In this document: piece by piece, positions 8,723 through 17,900 of the stretch
How positions within the stretch are numbered: the first letter of the stretch is position 1
Layout of the letters: each line of letters starts with the position of its first letter
Assembly: GCA_022841465.1 (NCBI GenBank)
Contig: JALHRL010000010.1
Coordinates: 56,515-120,514 of the forward strand
Direction of reading: 5' to 3'
DNA length: 64,000 nt
DNA from: Bacteroidia bacterium
GTDB lineage: Bacteria > Bacteroidota > Bacteroidia > B-17B0 > Aurantibacillaceae
Position numbers and translations under genes: made by a program
The notes under the pieces: generated by a model
What the model saw: only the letters and a program-made list of their open reading frames with translations
The model's database searches: none
Told to the model about the DNA's origin: nothing

Positions 8723-9322
8723 ATGTTAACCAGGGCCCTATACTTTCTTGTTGCATTAACTACTTTTAATGGCTTTTCTTTGGCTCAAGATATAATTGTT
8801 TTTAAAAATTCAGATTCTATTCAGGCAATTGTTGTAGAGGTTGGGGAGGAAATTTTAGTTTACAAACGTTTTGATAATTCCGATGGTCCCATTTATAAAA
8901 AAGAAATAAAATCTATTTCACAGGTTAAATATAAAAACGGCACTGTAGATTTCTTTAATGTAGAAAAAAAAATCACAAGCACGCAGGTTTCAGAAGACCC
9001 CATAATTAGTATTAGTGAAAAAGACAGGGTTTTAACTGCCACTAAAAAAGTTACAGAAAAGTTAGTTAAAATGTGCGGAAACAATAATGTAGGAAATTAT
9101 TCGTACGATGTATATTGGGACGCCGTTTACAAAAACGCAGATAATGTAACCATTACTGCGCCCATTTTAATTTATTGGTGGCCAAAAGAAGCCATTGACG
9201 ATGAAAGAAAATGGGTAAAGGGCACCATTGTTTTAGGGCCTAACGATGCTTTTGAGTGGAAATATAAATCAACCAGTATAAACGACAATAGTACCTATTG
9301 CTTCAGAAAAATTAAACCTTAA
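8723..9322 (+). CDS. Exported protein of unknown function, paralogue of the gene at 9947
   Basis: The 199-residue protein has a signal peptide (MLTRALYFLVALTTFNGFSLAQ). Residues about 23-75 form a beta-rich module (DIIVFKNSDSIQAIVVEVG, then ISQVKYKNGTVDFF) seen in many Bacteroidota exported proteins. The C-terminal half (YDVYWDAVYKNADNVTITAP, then RKWVKGTIVLGP) repeats clearly in the protein at 9947, so the two arose by tandem duplication. A lipoprotein gene sits between them, five bases downstream of this stop. No enzymatic motif is visible. Confidence 0.75.
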   Translation: MLTRALYFLVALTTFNGFSLAQDIIVFKNSDSIQAIVVEVGEEILVYKRFDNSDGPIYKKEIKSISQVKYKNGTVDFFNVEKKITSTQVSEDPIISISEKDRVLTATKKVTEKLVKMCGNNNVGNYSYDVYWDAVYKNADNVTITAPILIYWWPKEAIDDERKWVKGTIVLGPNDAFEWKYKSTSINDNSTYCFRKIKP

Positions 9323-9327
9323 TTAAA

Positions 9328-9912
9328 ATGAAAAACGTTTTTATATTTTTAGCCTTAGTTTTAATTTTTACTTCTTGCAAAAACGCAAGTTTAATGAAAA
9401 GAAAATATACCGACGGGTATTATTTCAGTAAAACTAGCAAGGTAAAAACCAACAAATCAGTCGCTAGTGAAAAGGAAACAAATAAAAGTGCTGCAAGTGT
9501 AGAGGTAGAAAAAATAGTGGTAAATGCAAACACCTTAAATAAAACAACTACTGAAATAAACGAGCCGCAAAAAGCTCTTATGGCCAGTAATACTAAAGAA
9601 TTAAAAAACAATTTGCTAAAATCTACAGCCATAAAACCTATTCAAATTTCCAAATTGGGAGAAAAAAATAAGTCCAACTCTTCTTTTTCTAATAAACTGC
9701 ATTTTACCCCACCTCAGGCGGGCCAAGGCGGTGGTGGGTTTGTTGCTGCTATTGGCGGCTTTTTTATTTCTATGGGATTTCTTTTTTTATACCTAGGAGC
9801 ATTAACTCTTGAGCCCGCTCTTGTTGGAGTTGGAATTGGGCTTATAATACTTGGTTTTTTAATATCAATGGCCTCTTTAATGATGGTTTTTAATGTTTTT
9901 CCTGGTATTTAA
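9328..9912 (+). CDS. Lipoprotein with two C-terminal membrane segments
   Basis: The N-terminus MKNVFIFLALVLIFTSC is a lipoprotein signal with Cys17 as the lipidated residue. A Ser/Lys/Thr-rich, probably disordered, region follows. After a Gly-rich hinge (AGQGGGGF) come two hydrophobic helices near residues 138-190. A lipidated N-terminus with transmembrane C-terminus is seen in small Bacteroidota envelope proteins of unknown role. It lies between two paralogous exported proteins and probably shares their transcript. Function unknown. Confidence 0.7.
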   Translation: MKNVFIFLALVLIFTSCKNASLMKRKYTDGYYFSKTSKVKTNKSVASEKETNKSAASVEVEKIVVNANTLNKTTTEINEPQKALMASNTKELKNNLLKSTAIKPIQISKLGEKNKSNSSFSNKLHFTPPQAGQGGGGFVAAIGGFFISMGFLFLYLGALTLEPALVGVGIGLIILGFLISMASLMMVFNVFPGI

Positions 9913-9946
9913 TAAAAATAGTTATTTTTACCCCTTTATAAAATTT

Positions 9947-10579
9947 ATGAAATCAATCACTAAAAAAACCCTAATTACCTTGTTTGTTTTAGTCTTATCT
10001 ATGGTAGGCTTTTCTCAAGATGTTATCACTAAAAAAGACGGAAGTACCATTAATGCAAAGGTGACCGATATTTTAGACGGAATAGTAAAATATAAGAAAC
10101 CCGATAATTTAGAGGGGCCAACTTACAGTATAGGTACCGACAAAATTTCTAAAATTAAATACGAAAACGGTAGCGAAGATAGCTTTTCAGAAGGTGGCGA
10201 AGTATCAGAATCTTCAAACAGTGGAAGTTCAAGCGGATCTAGCTCTGGTGGTGGTAGTTTACTTGACGATGAGAATTTTAAACGACAAGTGGAGGCAATT
10301 GCCAAAGATGCCGGTGAACAAGTTTTAGAAAACTGCTCGGGCATAAAAGACAATGCAGGTACTGATATTTATTGGGACGGTGTGTTTAAGGATACTCAAA
10401 CCGGCGACATAACAGTGCCTATAAGGGCTTGGTGGAATAAAAAATGGGCTCCGGACGGGAACAAAAGATGGGTAAAAGGCAAAGTTATTGTTAAGAAAAC
10501 CGGCGAGAAAAAGTGGGTTTATTTATCTGCAGGTGGGTTTAACTCAACCGGTTGCGCAGAAAAATTAAAGCTAAAATAG
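9947..10579 (+). CDS. Exported protein of unknown function, paralogue of the gene at 8723
   Basis: I start it at 9947, where the signal peptide begins (MKSITKKTLITLFVLVLSMV, cleaved near FSQ), giving 210 residues; the upstream extension to 9893 would overlap the lipoprotein gene. The module DVITKKDGSTINAKVTDIL with ISKIKYENGSEDSF, the Ser/Gly linker near residue 90 and the C-terminal half (TDIYWDGVFKDTQTGDITVP, RWVKGKVIV) match the 8723 protein piece by piece. The Ser/Gly linker is unique to this copy. No catalytic motif is seen. Confidence 0.75.
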   Translation: MKSITKKTLITLFVLVLSMVGFSQDVITKKDGSTINAKVTDILDGIVKYKKPDNLEGPTYSIGTDKISKIKYENGSEDSFSEGGEVSESSNSGSSSGSSSGGGSLLDDENFKRQVEAIAKDAGEQVLENCSGIKDNAGTDIYWDGVFKDTQTGDITVPIRAWWNKKWAPDGNKRWVKGKVIVKKTGEKKWVYLSAGGFNSTGCAEKLKLK

Positions 10580-10643
10580 ATTTGTTGAATAGAAATATTT
10601 TCCTTTACTTTAAGTCGAAATTATAATTTTAAAACAAAAAAGT

Positions 10644-10976
10644 ATGAAAAAAATCACAACATTAGCAGTAGTTGCTGCAGCTGTTTTCTTTACAAGCTGT
10701 AACCAACGCTTAATTGACTTTACAGTAATCAGTTCTAAAAACGTTACTTTACGTTTACCGGATGATGCTAAAGGCCCTCGTTCAACAGGAAAAGAAATGA
10801 AGTTCTGTACTCAACCAATGTTAAAATCGGCAGTTGATAAAGCTATCGAAAACGCTGGTCCTGGATACGATGCTTTAATTGACGGTGTTGTTTACTCAAG
10901 AAACGAATTCTTCCGTATGGGATGGGTTGTTGAAGGTACTCCAATCAAAACTAGCAAATTAAAAGCTTCTAACTAA
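10644..10976 (+). CDS. Small lipoprotein, probably abundant
   Basis: The 110-residue protein has a lipobox (AVFFTSC, Cys19) and then NQRLIDFTVISSKNVTLRL. The end, LIDGVVYSRNEFFRMGWVVE followed by GTPI, resembles small Bacteroidota lipoproteins of unknown function that carry a DGVVY...VEGTP pattern. Codon choice differs from the neighbours: TTC for Phe, CGT for Arg, GGT for Gly and AAC for Asn are frequent, the usual sign of high expression. It is a single-gene unit closed by the strong palindromic terminator at 10993. Confidence 0.72.
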   Translation: MKKITTLAVVAAAVFFTSCNQRLIDFTVISSKNVTLRLPDDAKGPRSTGKEMKFCTQPMLKSAVDKAIENAGPGYDALIDGVVYSRNEFFRMGWVVEGTPIKTSKLKASN

Positions 10977-10992
10977 TTAGCTTTTACCATAT

Positions 10993-11024
10993 AAAAAAGC
11001 CGTAGATGCATCTACGGCTTTTTT
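10993..11024. terminator. Bidirectional terminator (32-base perfect palindrome)
   Basis: AAAAAAGCCGTAGATG (10993-11008) is followed directly by its exact reverse complement (11009-11024). The A run on one side and the T run on the other let it end both the rightward lipoprotein gene and the leftward WD40 gene whose stop is at 11037. Confidence 0.9.
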
Positions 11025-11036
11025 TATGCGGTTATT

Positions 11037-11981
11037 TTATTGGGCGAGTTCCCAAATTTTAATTTTATTATCGGAACCTGCAGATATTATTTTTTTACTG
11101 CCCTCTAAAAATTTAATTTCTAAAATAGAGGAATCGTGTGCGTCGTTAATTGTATAAGCCACTTTCTTTTCTTGCAAATCCCAAACAATAATTGATTTAT
11201 CCATTCCGGCACTTGCTAAATATTTTCCATCTTTTGATAAATCTATTGTTACTATACCGTCTTTATGTTCTTTTAATGTTGTAGTGTTTTTTTGTGTTTT
11301 TAAATCCCAAATTCTAACCGTTCCGTCAAAACCGCCTGAGTAAAGAAAATTATTATCTGCCGATAATTTTAATGAATACACCCAATCTGTATGCCCTGCT
11401 AGTTTTGTTATAAGTTCTCCGGTATATACATCCCATAATTTTATTAGATTTTCGTGATCGCCTGTAACTAAAATTTTTCCGTCGCTGGTAAACAAATTGC
11501 AATCTGCCCACACTGTTTCTTTAACAAGGGTTTGTTTCTTAAAATTACTTTTCCAAATCATTACACTATTGTCTCTCCAGCTGGTAGTTGCAATTAAGCT
11601 ATTGCTTATAGAAATACTTTCCACAAACGCTGTGTGCACCTTGTATGATTTAATTTTTTTAAACTTTAAAAAATCATAACAAAACACTGCGCTATATCCA
11701 GTTGCATAAAATTTAGTGCCTTCAGTGTTTAGCACTATTTTTTTAATAGAACTTGGTAAATTGGTAATTGCATTTATTTGTGTGGCTTTATCAATATCCC
11801 AAAGCCTGATGCTTTGGTCTTTACTACACGAAATTAACTTGCTTCCGTCCGGAGAAATTTCAATTCCGTTAACGGGCGCACTGTGTCCCAAAAGTGTTGA
11901 TTTTAAAACGTACTGTGCCTGAACAGAGATTGAATAAAATAAAATAAAATAAAGCGCAATTTTTTTATTTAGAAATGGCAT
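11037..11981 (-). CDS. Exported WD40-repeat protein
   Basis: After a signal peptide (MPFLNKKIALYFILFYSISV, ending QAQ) the 314-residue protein consists of about seven WD40 repeats. These are recognised by endings such as SIRLWDI, LIKLWDV, TVRIWDL, SIIVWDL and KIKIWEL and by GH/D pairs, enough for one seven-bladed propeller. Such propellers are binding platforms, not enzymes. The start overlaps the end of the upstream gene by 13 bases, making it the last gene of the leftward run from 14080 or beyond. Confidence 0.88.
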   Translation of the reverse strand: MPFLNKKIALYFILFYSISVQAQYVLKSTLLGHSAPVNGIEISPDGSKLISCSKDQSIRLWDIDKATQINAITNLPSSIKKIVLNTEGTKFYATGYSAVFCYDFLKFKKIKSYKVHTAFVESISISNSLIATTSWRDNSVMIWKSNFKKQTLVKETVWADCNLFTSDGKILVTGDHENLIKLWDVYTGELITKLAGHTDWVYSLKLSADNNFLYSGGFDGTVRIWDLKTQKNTTTLKEHKDGIVTIDLSKDGKYLASAGMDKSIIVWDLQEKKVAYTINDAHDSSILEIKFLEGSKKIISAGSDNKIKIWELAQ

Positions 11982-12835
11982 AGTAATTTGTTTTTCACTT
12001 TATCGTTAAAAGCACGTGACCGTTTATAATTTATTAAAGGTACTAAATCATTTAATTGGTTTACTCCTCCTGTATAAAATAAGCGCATTAAATGAAAACC
12101 CGCCGTTGCAGAAGTTAAGTAATTGCCGAAATAAATATTAAGTCCGGTATAAGCTGCAGATCCTAACAAAAAACCAATGTTTCCTAATGCCCTGCCCGGT
12201 TTACCAATGTAAAACAATCCCGAACCGGGTAAAAATTTTGAGAGCTTGCGAGCTTTATTAAGTGATTTTAATTTAGGATAATTGTTTTTTGTATAATAAT
12301 TGTTGGCAATAAATAAAATACTATCCTTAACAGAGGTAGTGGCATAGTTATTTGCAAATAAAACTAATTTGTTTTTTGCCTCATTGTATTTATTTAATTC
12401 GTTAAGTACCAGAACGTGTAGAACAATAGAATTCTTATACTCTTGGCTACTTACGTTTAAATTAAAATTGCGCTGCAGTACTTTATCTGCATCTAAAAAA
12501 TAATTTTCCAAATATAACATCAATCCCATTTCATAATTATAATAACATTTAAGAGAGTCGTTATACTTTTCAATGTTTAGTCGATTAAAATTTTTATACG
12601 CTTCATAATAATTACCAATGCTTTTAAAACAATAAGCCCGTTGCTTTATAGCGTAATCTCTAACAGAATCGTTATTATTAAAAAAAATGCATTTTTCATA
12701 CTCTAAAGCAGCAGTTTCAAAAACTTGCGTATTAAATAAACTATCTGCAAAGGCAGTAGCATAATTTTGCGCGTTAATTGAAAAACTTCTTAAGAGGCAC
12801 GCTAATGCCAACCAATATATTTGCTTTGTTTTCAA
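11969..12835 (-). CDS. Exported TPR-like protein with PGSGxxYxG module
   Basis: Unknown function, 288 residues. The only upstream start in frame is a TTG at 12835 (no ATG before about residue 100), but the signal peptide that follows (KTKQIYWLALACLLRSFSI, NAQ) supports it. Residues 25-190 look like helical TPR-type repeats (ALEYEKCIFF, YCFKSIGNYYEAYKNFNRL). The end carries a hydrophobic module beginning FLPGSGLFYIGKPGRALGN. A matching module (IIPGLGKVYAGNTAQGLA) ends the upstream protein, so the two are distant paralogues. The genes overlap by 62 bases in different frames, which points to coupled translation. Confidence 0.7.
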   Translation of the reverse strand: MKTKQIYWLALACLLRSFSINAQNYATAFADSLFNTQVFETAALEYEKCIFFNNNDSVRDYAIKQRAYCFKSIGNYYEAYKNFNRLNIEKYNDSLKCYYNYEMGLMLYLENYFLDADKVLQRNFNLNVSSQEYKNSIVLHVLVLNELNKYNEAKNKLVLFANNYATTSVKDSILFIANNYYTKNNYPKLKSLNKARKLSKFLPGSGLFYIGKPGRALGNIGFLLGSAAYTGLNIYFGNYLTSATAGFHLMRLFYTGGVNQLNDLVPLINYKRSRAFNDKVKNKLLCHF

Positions 12836-13652
12836 AATCTTTTTCGGTTTTTACAATTTGTACGCTTAACGCGCTTCCCCAAATATTTCCAATATAAAAT
12901 GCAGTAAATAATGCGGCAAACAATATCGCTTGCGGATCTCTAATTTCTCTATTTCCTTTTAAAAAGTAATTTTCGGCCGTAATTGCTCCTAAAATTCCCA
13001 CGCGCAAAAAAGTAGCTAAGCCTTGTGCTGTGTTACCTGCATAAACTTTCCCTAAGCCGGGAATAATTGCAGAAAGACTGCCGGCAAGGAAGGGCGATTT
13101 CCGTTTGTTTTTTTTATGGATTTGCCCATACTGAATTAAATTTAACTGTTCCTCTTTTAACTCCTTTACGTTGCTGTTAAGTTTTGAACTTAACAAATCA
13201 AAATTTTGTGTGTCTTTTGCCAACAAATACGAAGCAGATAACTGAAAGTTTTTTAACTCGTTTATTTCTGCGTTTGTGGAGGAATCTATTTTGTTTAAAT
13301 AATAAATTGAACTATCCGGTTGATTTAACTTAAGGCACACATAAGAATGGTACATTTTACTTTTATAATACAGCAAAGTTGCATCTGATACTCTTTGCAA
13401 ATATTGTTTTGCTTTTTCTAAACTATCATTCTGATAATAAATAAAGCCCATTAAGTAGTTCAGCGTGTCTTGCTGCTCTATAGTTATGTCCGAGGCATTA
13501 ACTACATTGTTGTAAAACGTTTCACTTTCATTAAACAATTTGTTTCCCGAAAGGTGAATTAAAAAATTTATCTCGTCGTTAAATGTTAGTTGCTTTTGCG
13601 AAAAAGAAAAAAGCGATAAAAACAAAAATCCTATAAAAAAGTAGCTTTTCAT
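12774..13652 (-). CDS. Exported TPR-like protein with PGxGxxYxG module
   Basis: The ATG at 13652 gives 292 residues with a signal peptide (MKSYFFIGFLFLSLFSFS). Residues about 30-170 resemble TPR helices (FIYYQNDSLEKAKQYLQRV, YVCLKLNQPDSSIYYLNKI). The C-terminal part is hydrophobic (LAGSLSAIIPGLGKVYAGN and later helices). The start codon shares one base with the stop of the YidD-like gene, and the 3' end overlaps the next gene by 62 bases. Function is unknown; linkage to the YidD-like protein suggests an envelope role. Confidence 0.72.
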   Translation of the reverse strand: MKSYFFIGFLFLSLFSFSQKQLTFNDEINFLIHLSGNKLFNESETFYNNVVNASDITIEQQDTLNYLMGFIYYQNDSLEKAKQYLQRVSDATLLYYKSKMYHSYVCLKLNQPDSSIYYLNKIDSSTNAEINELKNFQLSASYLLAKDTQNFDLLSSKLNSNVKELKEEQLNLIQYGQIHKKNKRKSPFLAGSLSAIIPGLGKVYAGNTAQGLATFLRVGILGAITAENYFLKGNREIRDPQAILFAALFTAFYIGNIWGSALSVQIVKTEKDFENKANILVGISVPLKKFFN

Positions 13653-14080
13653 CAATGCAGCTTATACATTTCAGGATTATCAATTACTTTAAAATCTTTA
13701 TTAATTAAAACCGGGTGGTAATCGGCACTTGAAATTTTATTGCAACGTGTTAGCCTATCGGTTGAAAGCGCTACCCCTTTAATAATGCCATAACGTTTGA
13801 TGCACTGCTTGCTGAAGTTAGAGCAACTTATTTCAAATGCACAACCGGCAGAAACTTGTGGTGAAATAATTTTTTGATAAAACAATAAGGTGCCTCCAAA
13901 AACTAAACTTATAGGATTGTACTTTACAAACCAGTTTCTCTCCTTAAACACATAATTTACTTTGCGTTTTTCGGTTAGCCTTTCATCCTTAATTTGATGT
14001 GATTTTATTAGGTTAAAATCTGTATTAGATTGGCTAAAACACGAGCATGAAATAAGTATCCCTAAAATAATTTTATACAT
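13652..14080 (-). CDS. YidD-like protein with signal peptide
   Basis: I start at 14080, where a signal peptide begins (MYKIILGILISCSCFSQ); upstream codons lie inside the previous gene. Residues about 55-125 carry the YidD signature: YQKIISPQVSAGCAFEISCS, then a helix ending in GIIKGVALSTDRLTRC. Classical YidD is a small inner-membrane factor that aids YidC-dependent insertion and has no cleavable signal. This 142-residue version appears exported or membrane-anchored and is grouped with two TPR-like exported proteins, so its job may differ. One base separates it from the ALDH-like gene. Confidence 0.82.
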   Translation of the reverse strand: MYKIILGILISCSCFSQSNTDFNLIKSHQIKDERLTEKRKVNYVFKERNWFVKYNPISLVFGGTLLFYQKIISPQVSAGCAFEISCSNFSKQCIKRYGIIKGVALSTDRLTRCNKISSADYHPVLINKDFKVIDNPEMYKLH

Positions 14081-14081
14081 T

Positions 14082-14963
14082 TTAATACTTTGCTCCCCCT
14101 GTTCCAATTTTTTCAATGGGGTGCCATGTGGTTTTAATTTCTTGTAAATCCATTATGTGTTGCGGACTTTGCGCATTTTCCTTATTCCAATCATTTATCC
14201 ATAAAAAAGTACGTTTTACATTTAAAGATGCATTTTCACAAATAGTTTTGTAGGCATCTTTTGTTTTTCGGCAATAAATAATTGCATTCACATCCATATG
14301 GCCCGACATATGTGAAATTAGTTCTTCTTCTTTTCCTGTTATAATATTTACCACACCACTGGGTAAATCTGATGTTGCCAATATTTCTGAAAAGGTAACA
14401 GCGCATAAAGGTTTAAGTTCCGATGCTAACACTACACAACTATTTCCACCAGCAATAACCGGAGCAATTACACTAATAATGCCCAATAAAGAAGATTCCT
14501 CGGGAGCAACAATGGCAACAACGCCGGTAGGTTCGGGAACCGAAAAATTAAAATGAGAACTAGCAACAGGATTAACAGAACTATAAACTTGTGTAAATTT
14601 ATCGCACCAACCTGAATAATAAATTAATCGGTCTATTCCTAAAAGCACTTCGTTTTCCGCTTGCTTTTTGGTGCTTCCTTGTAAAACAAGCTCTTCTATT
14701 AGCTGGGCTTTTCTTCCCTCTAACATTTCTGCTATTCGGTATAAAATTTGAGAACGGTTAAATGCTATTTTTTCTGACCACGAAGAAAATGCGCTTCTTG
14801 CTGCAACTGCGGCATTTTTAAAATCTTTACGAGAAGACAAACAAATGTTTGCAATCAAGTTTTTCTTTTTGTCTTTTAATTCATAATAGCGGCCGCTTTC
14901 TGTTCTTGGAAATTGTCCGCCAATAAATATTTTATACGTTTTTTGAACTTGTACTCTTTCCAT
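14082..14963 (-). CDS. Half-length aldehyde dehydrogenase homologue, catalytically incomplete
   Basis: This 293-residue protein matches the N-terminal, NAD-binding half of the aldehyde dehydrogenase superfamily: FIGGQF at residue 14, AAVAARSAFSSWSEK, VPEPTGVVAIVAPEESSLLG near 150 and LPSGVVNIITGKEEEL near 210. Family enzymes have about 480-500 residues. The position of the usual LELGGKSP motif, which holds the catalytic Glu, reads RTFLWINDWNKE, and the half with the catalytic Cys is missing. No remnant of that half follows, because the YidD-like gene begins immediately. Some bacteria have short ALDH homologues beside a full one; no partner is here. It is probably a pseudoenzyme with a binding or regulatory role. 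Confidence 0.82.
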   Translation of the reverse strand: MERVQVQKTYKIFIGGQFPRTESGRYYELKDKKKNLIANICLSSRKDFKNAAVAARSAFSSWSEKIAFNRSQILYRIAEMLEGRKAQLIEELVLQGSTKKQAENEVLLGIDRLIYYSGWCDKFTQVYSSVNPVASSHFNFSVPEPTGVVAIVAPEESSLLGIISVIAPVIAGGNSCVVLASELKPLCAVTFSEILATSDLPSGVVNIITGKEEELISHMSGHMDVNAIIYCRKTKDAYKTICENASLNVKRTFLWINDWNKENAQSPQHIMDLQEIKTTWHPIEKIGTGGAKY

Positions 14964-14981
14964 AATTCCCTGTAAAATTAA

Positions 14982-17900
14982 TTAAACTTTCTCAAACTCC
15001 AGATAAAAAGTGGTTCCTTTATTTGCAGTGCTTTCGAACCAAATTTTTGCATTGCTGTTTTCTAAAATGTTTTTTACCATGGCTAAGCCTAATCCTGAAC
15101 CGGTACTTTTAGTTGTAAAATTAGGTGTAAATATTTTTTGTTTTAGCTCTTCAGGAATACCGCAGCCGTTATCCTTTATTTCAACCAATACTTTACTGTT
15201 TTCTTCTTTCAGATTAATTTGAATGTGAGCGCTTTCCATTTCGGAAGTTGCCTGAATGGCATTGGTTAATAAATTGTTAAACACCCGAAGCATTTGTTCT
15301 TTATTTGCCATAATGATGGCTTCGTGAGAAAACAGGTCTAATGATATTTTAAACTTATTCTCCTTTTCAAAAAGCTCAGCAGTTGATTTTAAAACTTCAA
15401 CTAAATTAATTTTTTCTGCTTCTCCGCTGGGTAATTTGGCAAAATTACTAAACTCTGTGGCAATATTTGCTAATGTGTCTATTTGTTCAATTATGCTATT
15501 GCTTGCTTTAGAAAAACGCTCTTCAAAATCGGTTGGGTTGTTTTTAATTACATGTTGTAAATATTGCAAATTTAGCTTCATGGGTGTAAGCGGGTTTTTA
15601 ATTTCATGTGCAACCTGTTTTGCCATTTCTCTCCACGCCGTTTCTCTTTCGCTTTTTGCTAAAAGCCCTGCGCTTTTATCCAGTTTTTCAATCATTAAAT
15701 TGTACTCGCTAACCAGTTTACCAACCTCATCATCGCTTTCCCACTTAATTGCTTCGTTTTTACTTCCCAAAGAAACTTTAGATAATTGTTGTTTTAAAAT
15801 TCGTAAAGGCAAGGTAATGTATCCGGCTAAAATTAATCCGGAAAGTATACTAACAATAAATAAAATAACGTAAACGTTTAGCAGCGTGCTTATAATTTTA
15901 GATAATTCATTAACCAAAACACTTTGCTTACCAAAATACGGTAAATTTAAAAACGCCAATAATTTTTTACTGCTATTATAAATTGGCGCATAATGTGATT
16001 GATAATTTAAATTACCGGCCTTGTCTTTTGAACAATAATTTGATTTTAAATCGTTTTTTAAAAGATAAAAAGCTTCAGGGTTTAAAAGCGGAGCTGCCAA
16101 GCCTAAATCGTATAAACGAGGCTGGCTGGTAACATACAGTTTTCCGGTATTATCAAAAATGCTTACTTCGCTGTTAAACACATAAGCAAATTTTTTAATG
16201 CTTAAATCAATTAGTTCTTTTGACACATCCGAAATGGTATCGCTATTTTGTAATGTGCCCGATAATTCGCTTAAAATAGTTTTAGCTTTTTCTTGTAACT
16301 CTTTTTCATTGTCTCTGTTAAATTGATTGGAGATTAATTGTGTTGATGTTATACCTACAGCGGCAATAGAAATTAACAGCAATAAAATAACGGTTGTTTG
16401 TATTCTTCGTGTAAACGATGATACCATTCTGGTTTCGGAAAAGAAAAAACCATAAATTAAATAGGTTAAATAAGCAATGGCGGCAAAAAACAAAAACAAA
16501 TAAGAGTTATACGTAAAATAAAACAAGCTGTCTTTTTTTAATGATGAAATCACAATGGTTGAGTTTTCGTCTGGGTAATAAAAATAGTGTGCGTATTCGT
16601 TCTCCAATTCTGAAAGCCGCATTGAATCTTTTAAACTTATCGGATAATTGTATTCTCCATACATACTGTTATTAACGCCGTCTCTGTATACCGCATAGCT
16701 GTTATTGCGATATTTTTCTTGGCTTTGCTGCGACTCGTCTAATAATAAATCCGGAAAGGTTCCCACCTCCTCAAAATACTTTGGTTCAAACAAAATAAAA
16801 AGCTTGTTGTTTCCAAGTTTTATTTGGGCAATGTAGCGTGAGTTTTTTTTATACTTATCTATAAAAAATAAATTTTCGCTTATGGTGCTTACGCTTTGAT
16901 AATTAATTTGTTCTTCAAAATAACCTTGGTTGGTAAGAGCCGGCTGTAGGTTTGAAAGAATGGGTAAACACTTTTCGTCAAACATAGAAAACTCTATGTT
17001 ATACCTGTCAAAATATCCGAAAAAATAATTTTGTTTTAGTAATTGTAGAAACTCTTTATCTCCATTAAAGGAAATGAATTGAGCCATGTTTTTTAACTGC
17101 ACGTCTCCTTCCATTTTATTAGACACTTCAACAAACTCATTTTCTAAAATAGCATCTTGTCTTTCTGTTAGTTGAAATGATAAAAGCTCAAAATCTTTTT
17201 GTTGATTAAAATCAATATGCTTGTTTAGCACGGCTGATGATATTAAAGAAGCTGAAAAAAGCAAAGCCCCAATGGCTAAAATATTTTTACTAAACTTAAA
17301 TGCAAATACAAAAAAGGCTATAATCGAAAAAGGCACAATCCACCATTTTTCTATAGCAAAAGTATGTTTCCCTAAAAACCACACTACCGTTAATGCAAAT
17401 ACAATTCCTAAAAAATAAATACCCGCCTTTTTTGAAACACCGCCCTTTATAGTTGAATAAATAGAATATAAACACACTAAAATTCCAATGTTTACAAGCG
17501 CTATGGGTATTAAAGAAACAAATGTTTGCCAAGTAAGATGAAATAGATTTAAAAAATCAAATGAAACGGTAGAATTTGCTATAAGCGTGTTGAATAAGTG
17601 GTTGTGAAACAAAATTCCCAGCGATAAAAATAAAATTTGTAAAACAGGAAACGTTCCGTTTTTATTTTTCTCTTTCACCTGTTTTGTATAGTAATAACAA
17701 ACCATTACCAACCATAAGTAAAGAATGGCGTTTAAAATAATATCGCCCAAATACCCGTTTAAGAAAGATTGTGCATTACCAAATATTCTTAAGTTATAAA
17801 GCTCACTTTGATATAAAAAGGCGGGCCACTTTTTCCAAAGCATTAAACAGCGTAATAAAATTACTGCTGCTAATTGCAAAATGTTGACGATTTTAAATGG

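Noticed and set aside
14082..14963. Aldehyde dehydrogenase as a frameshifted full gene
   Set aside because: No reading frame downstream encodes the missing Cys-containing half; the YidD-like gene starts after one base.
15436..15873. Plus-strand frame of 145 codons inside the NtrY-like kinase
   Set aside because: It is antisense to the conserved kinase core, has no start context and no recognisable pattern.
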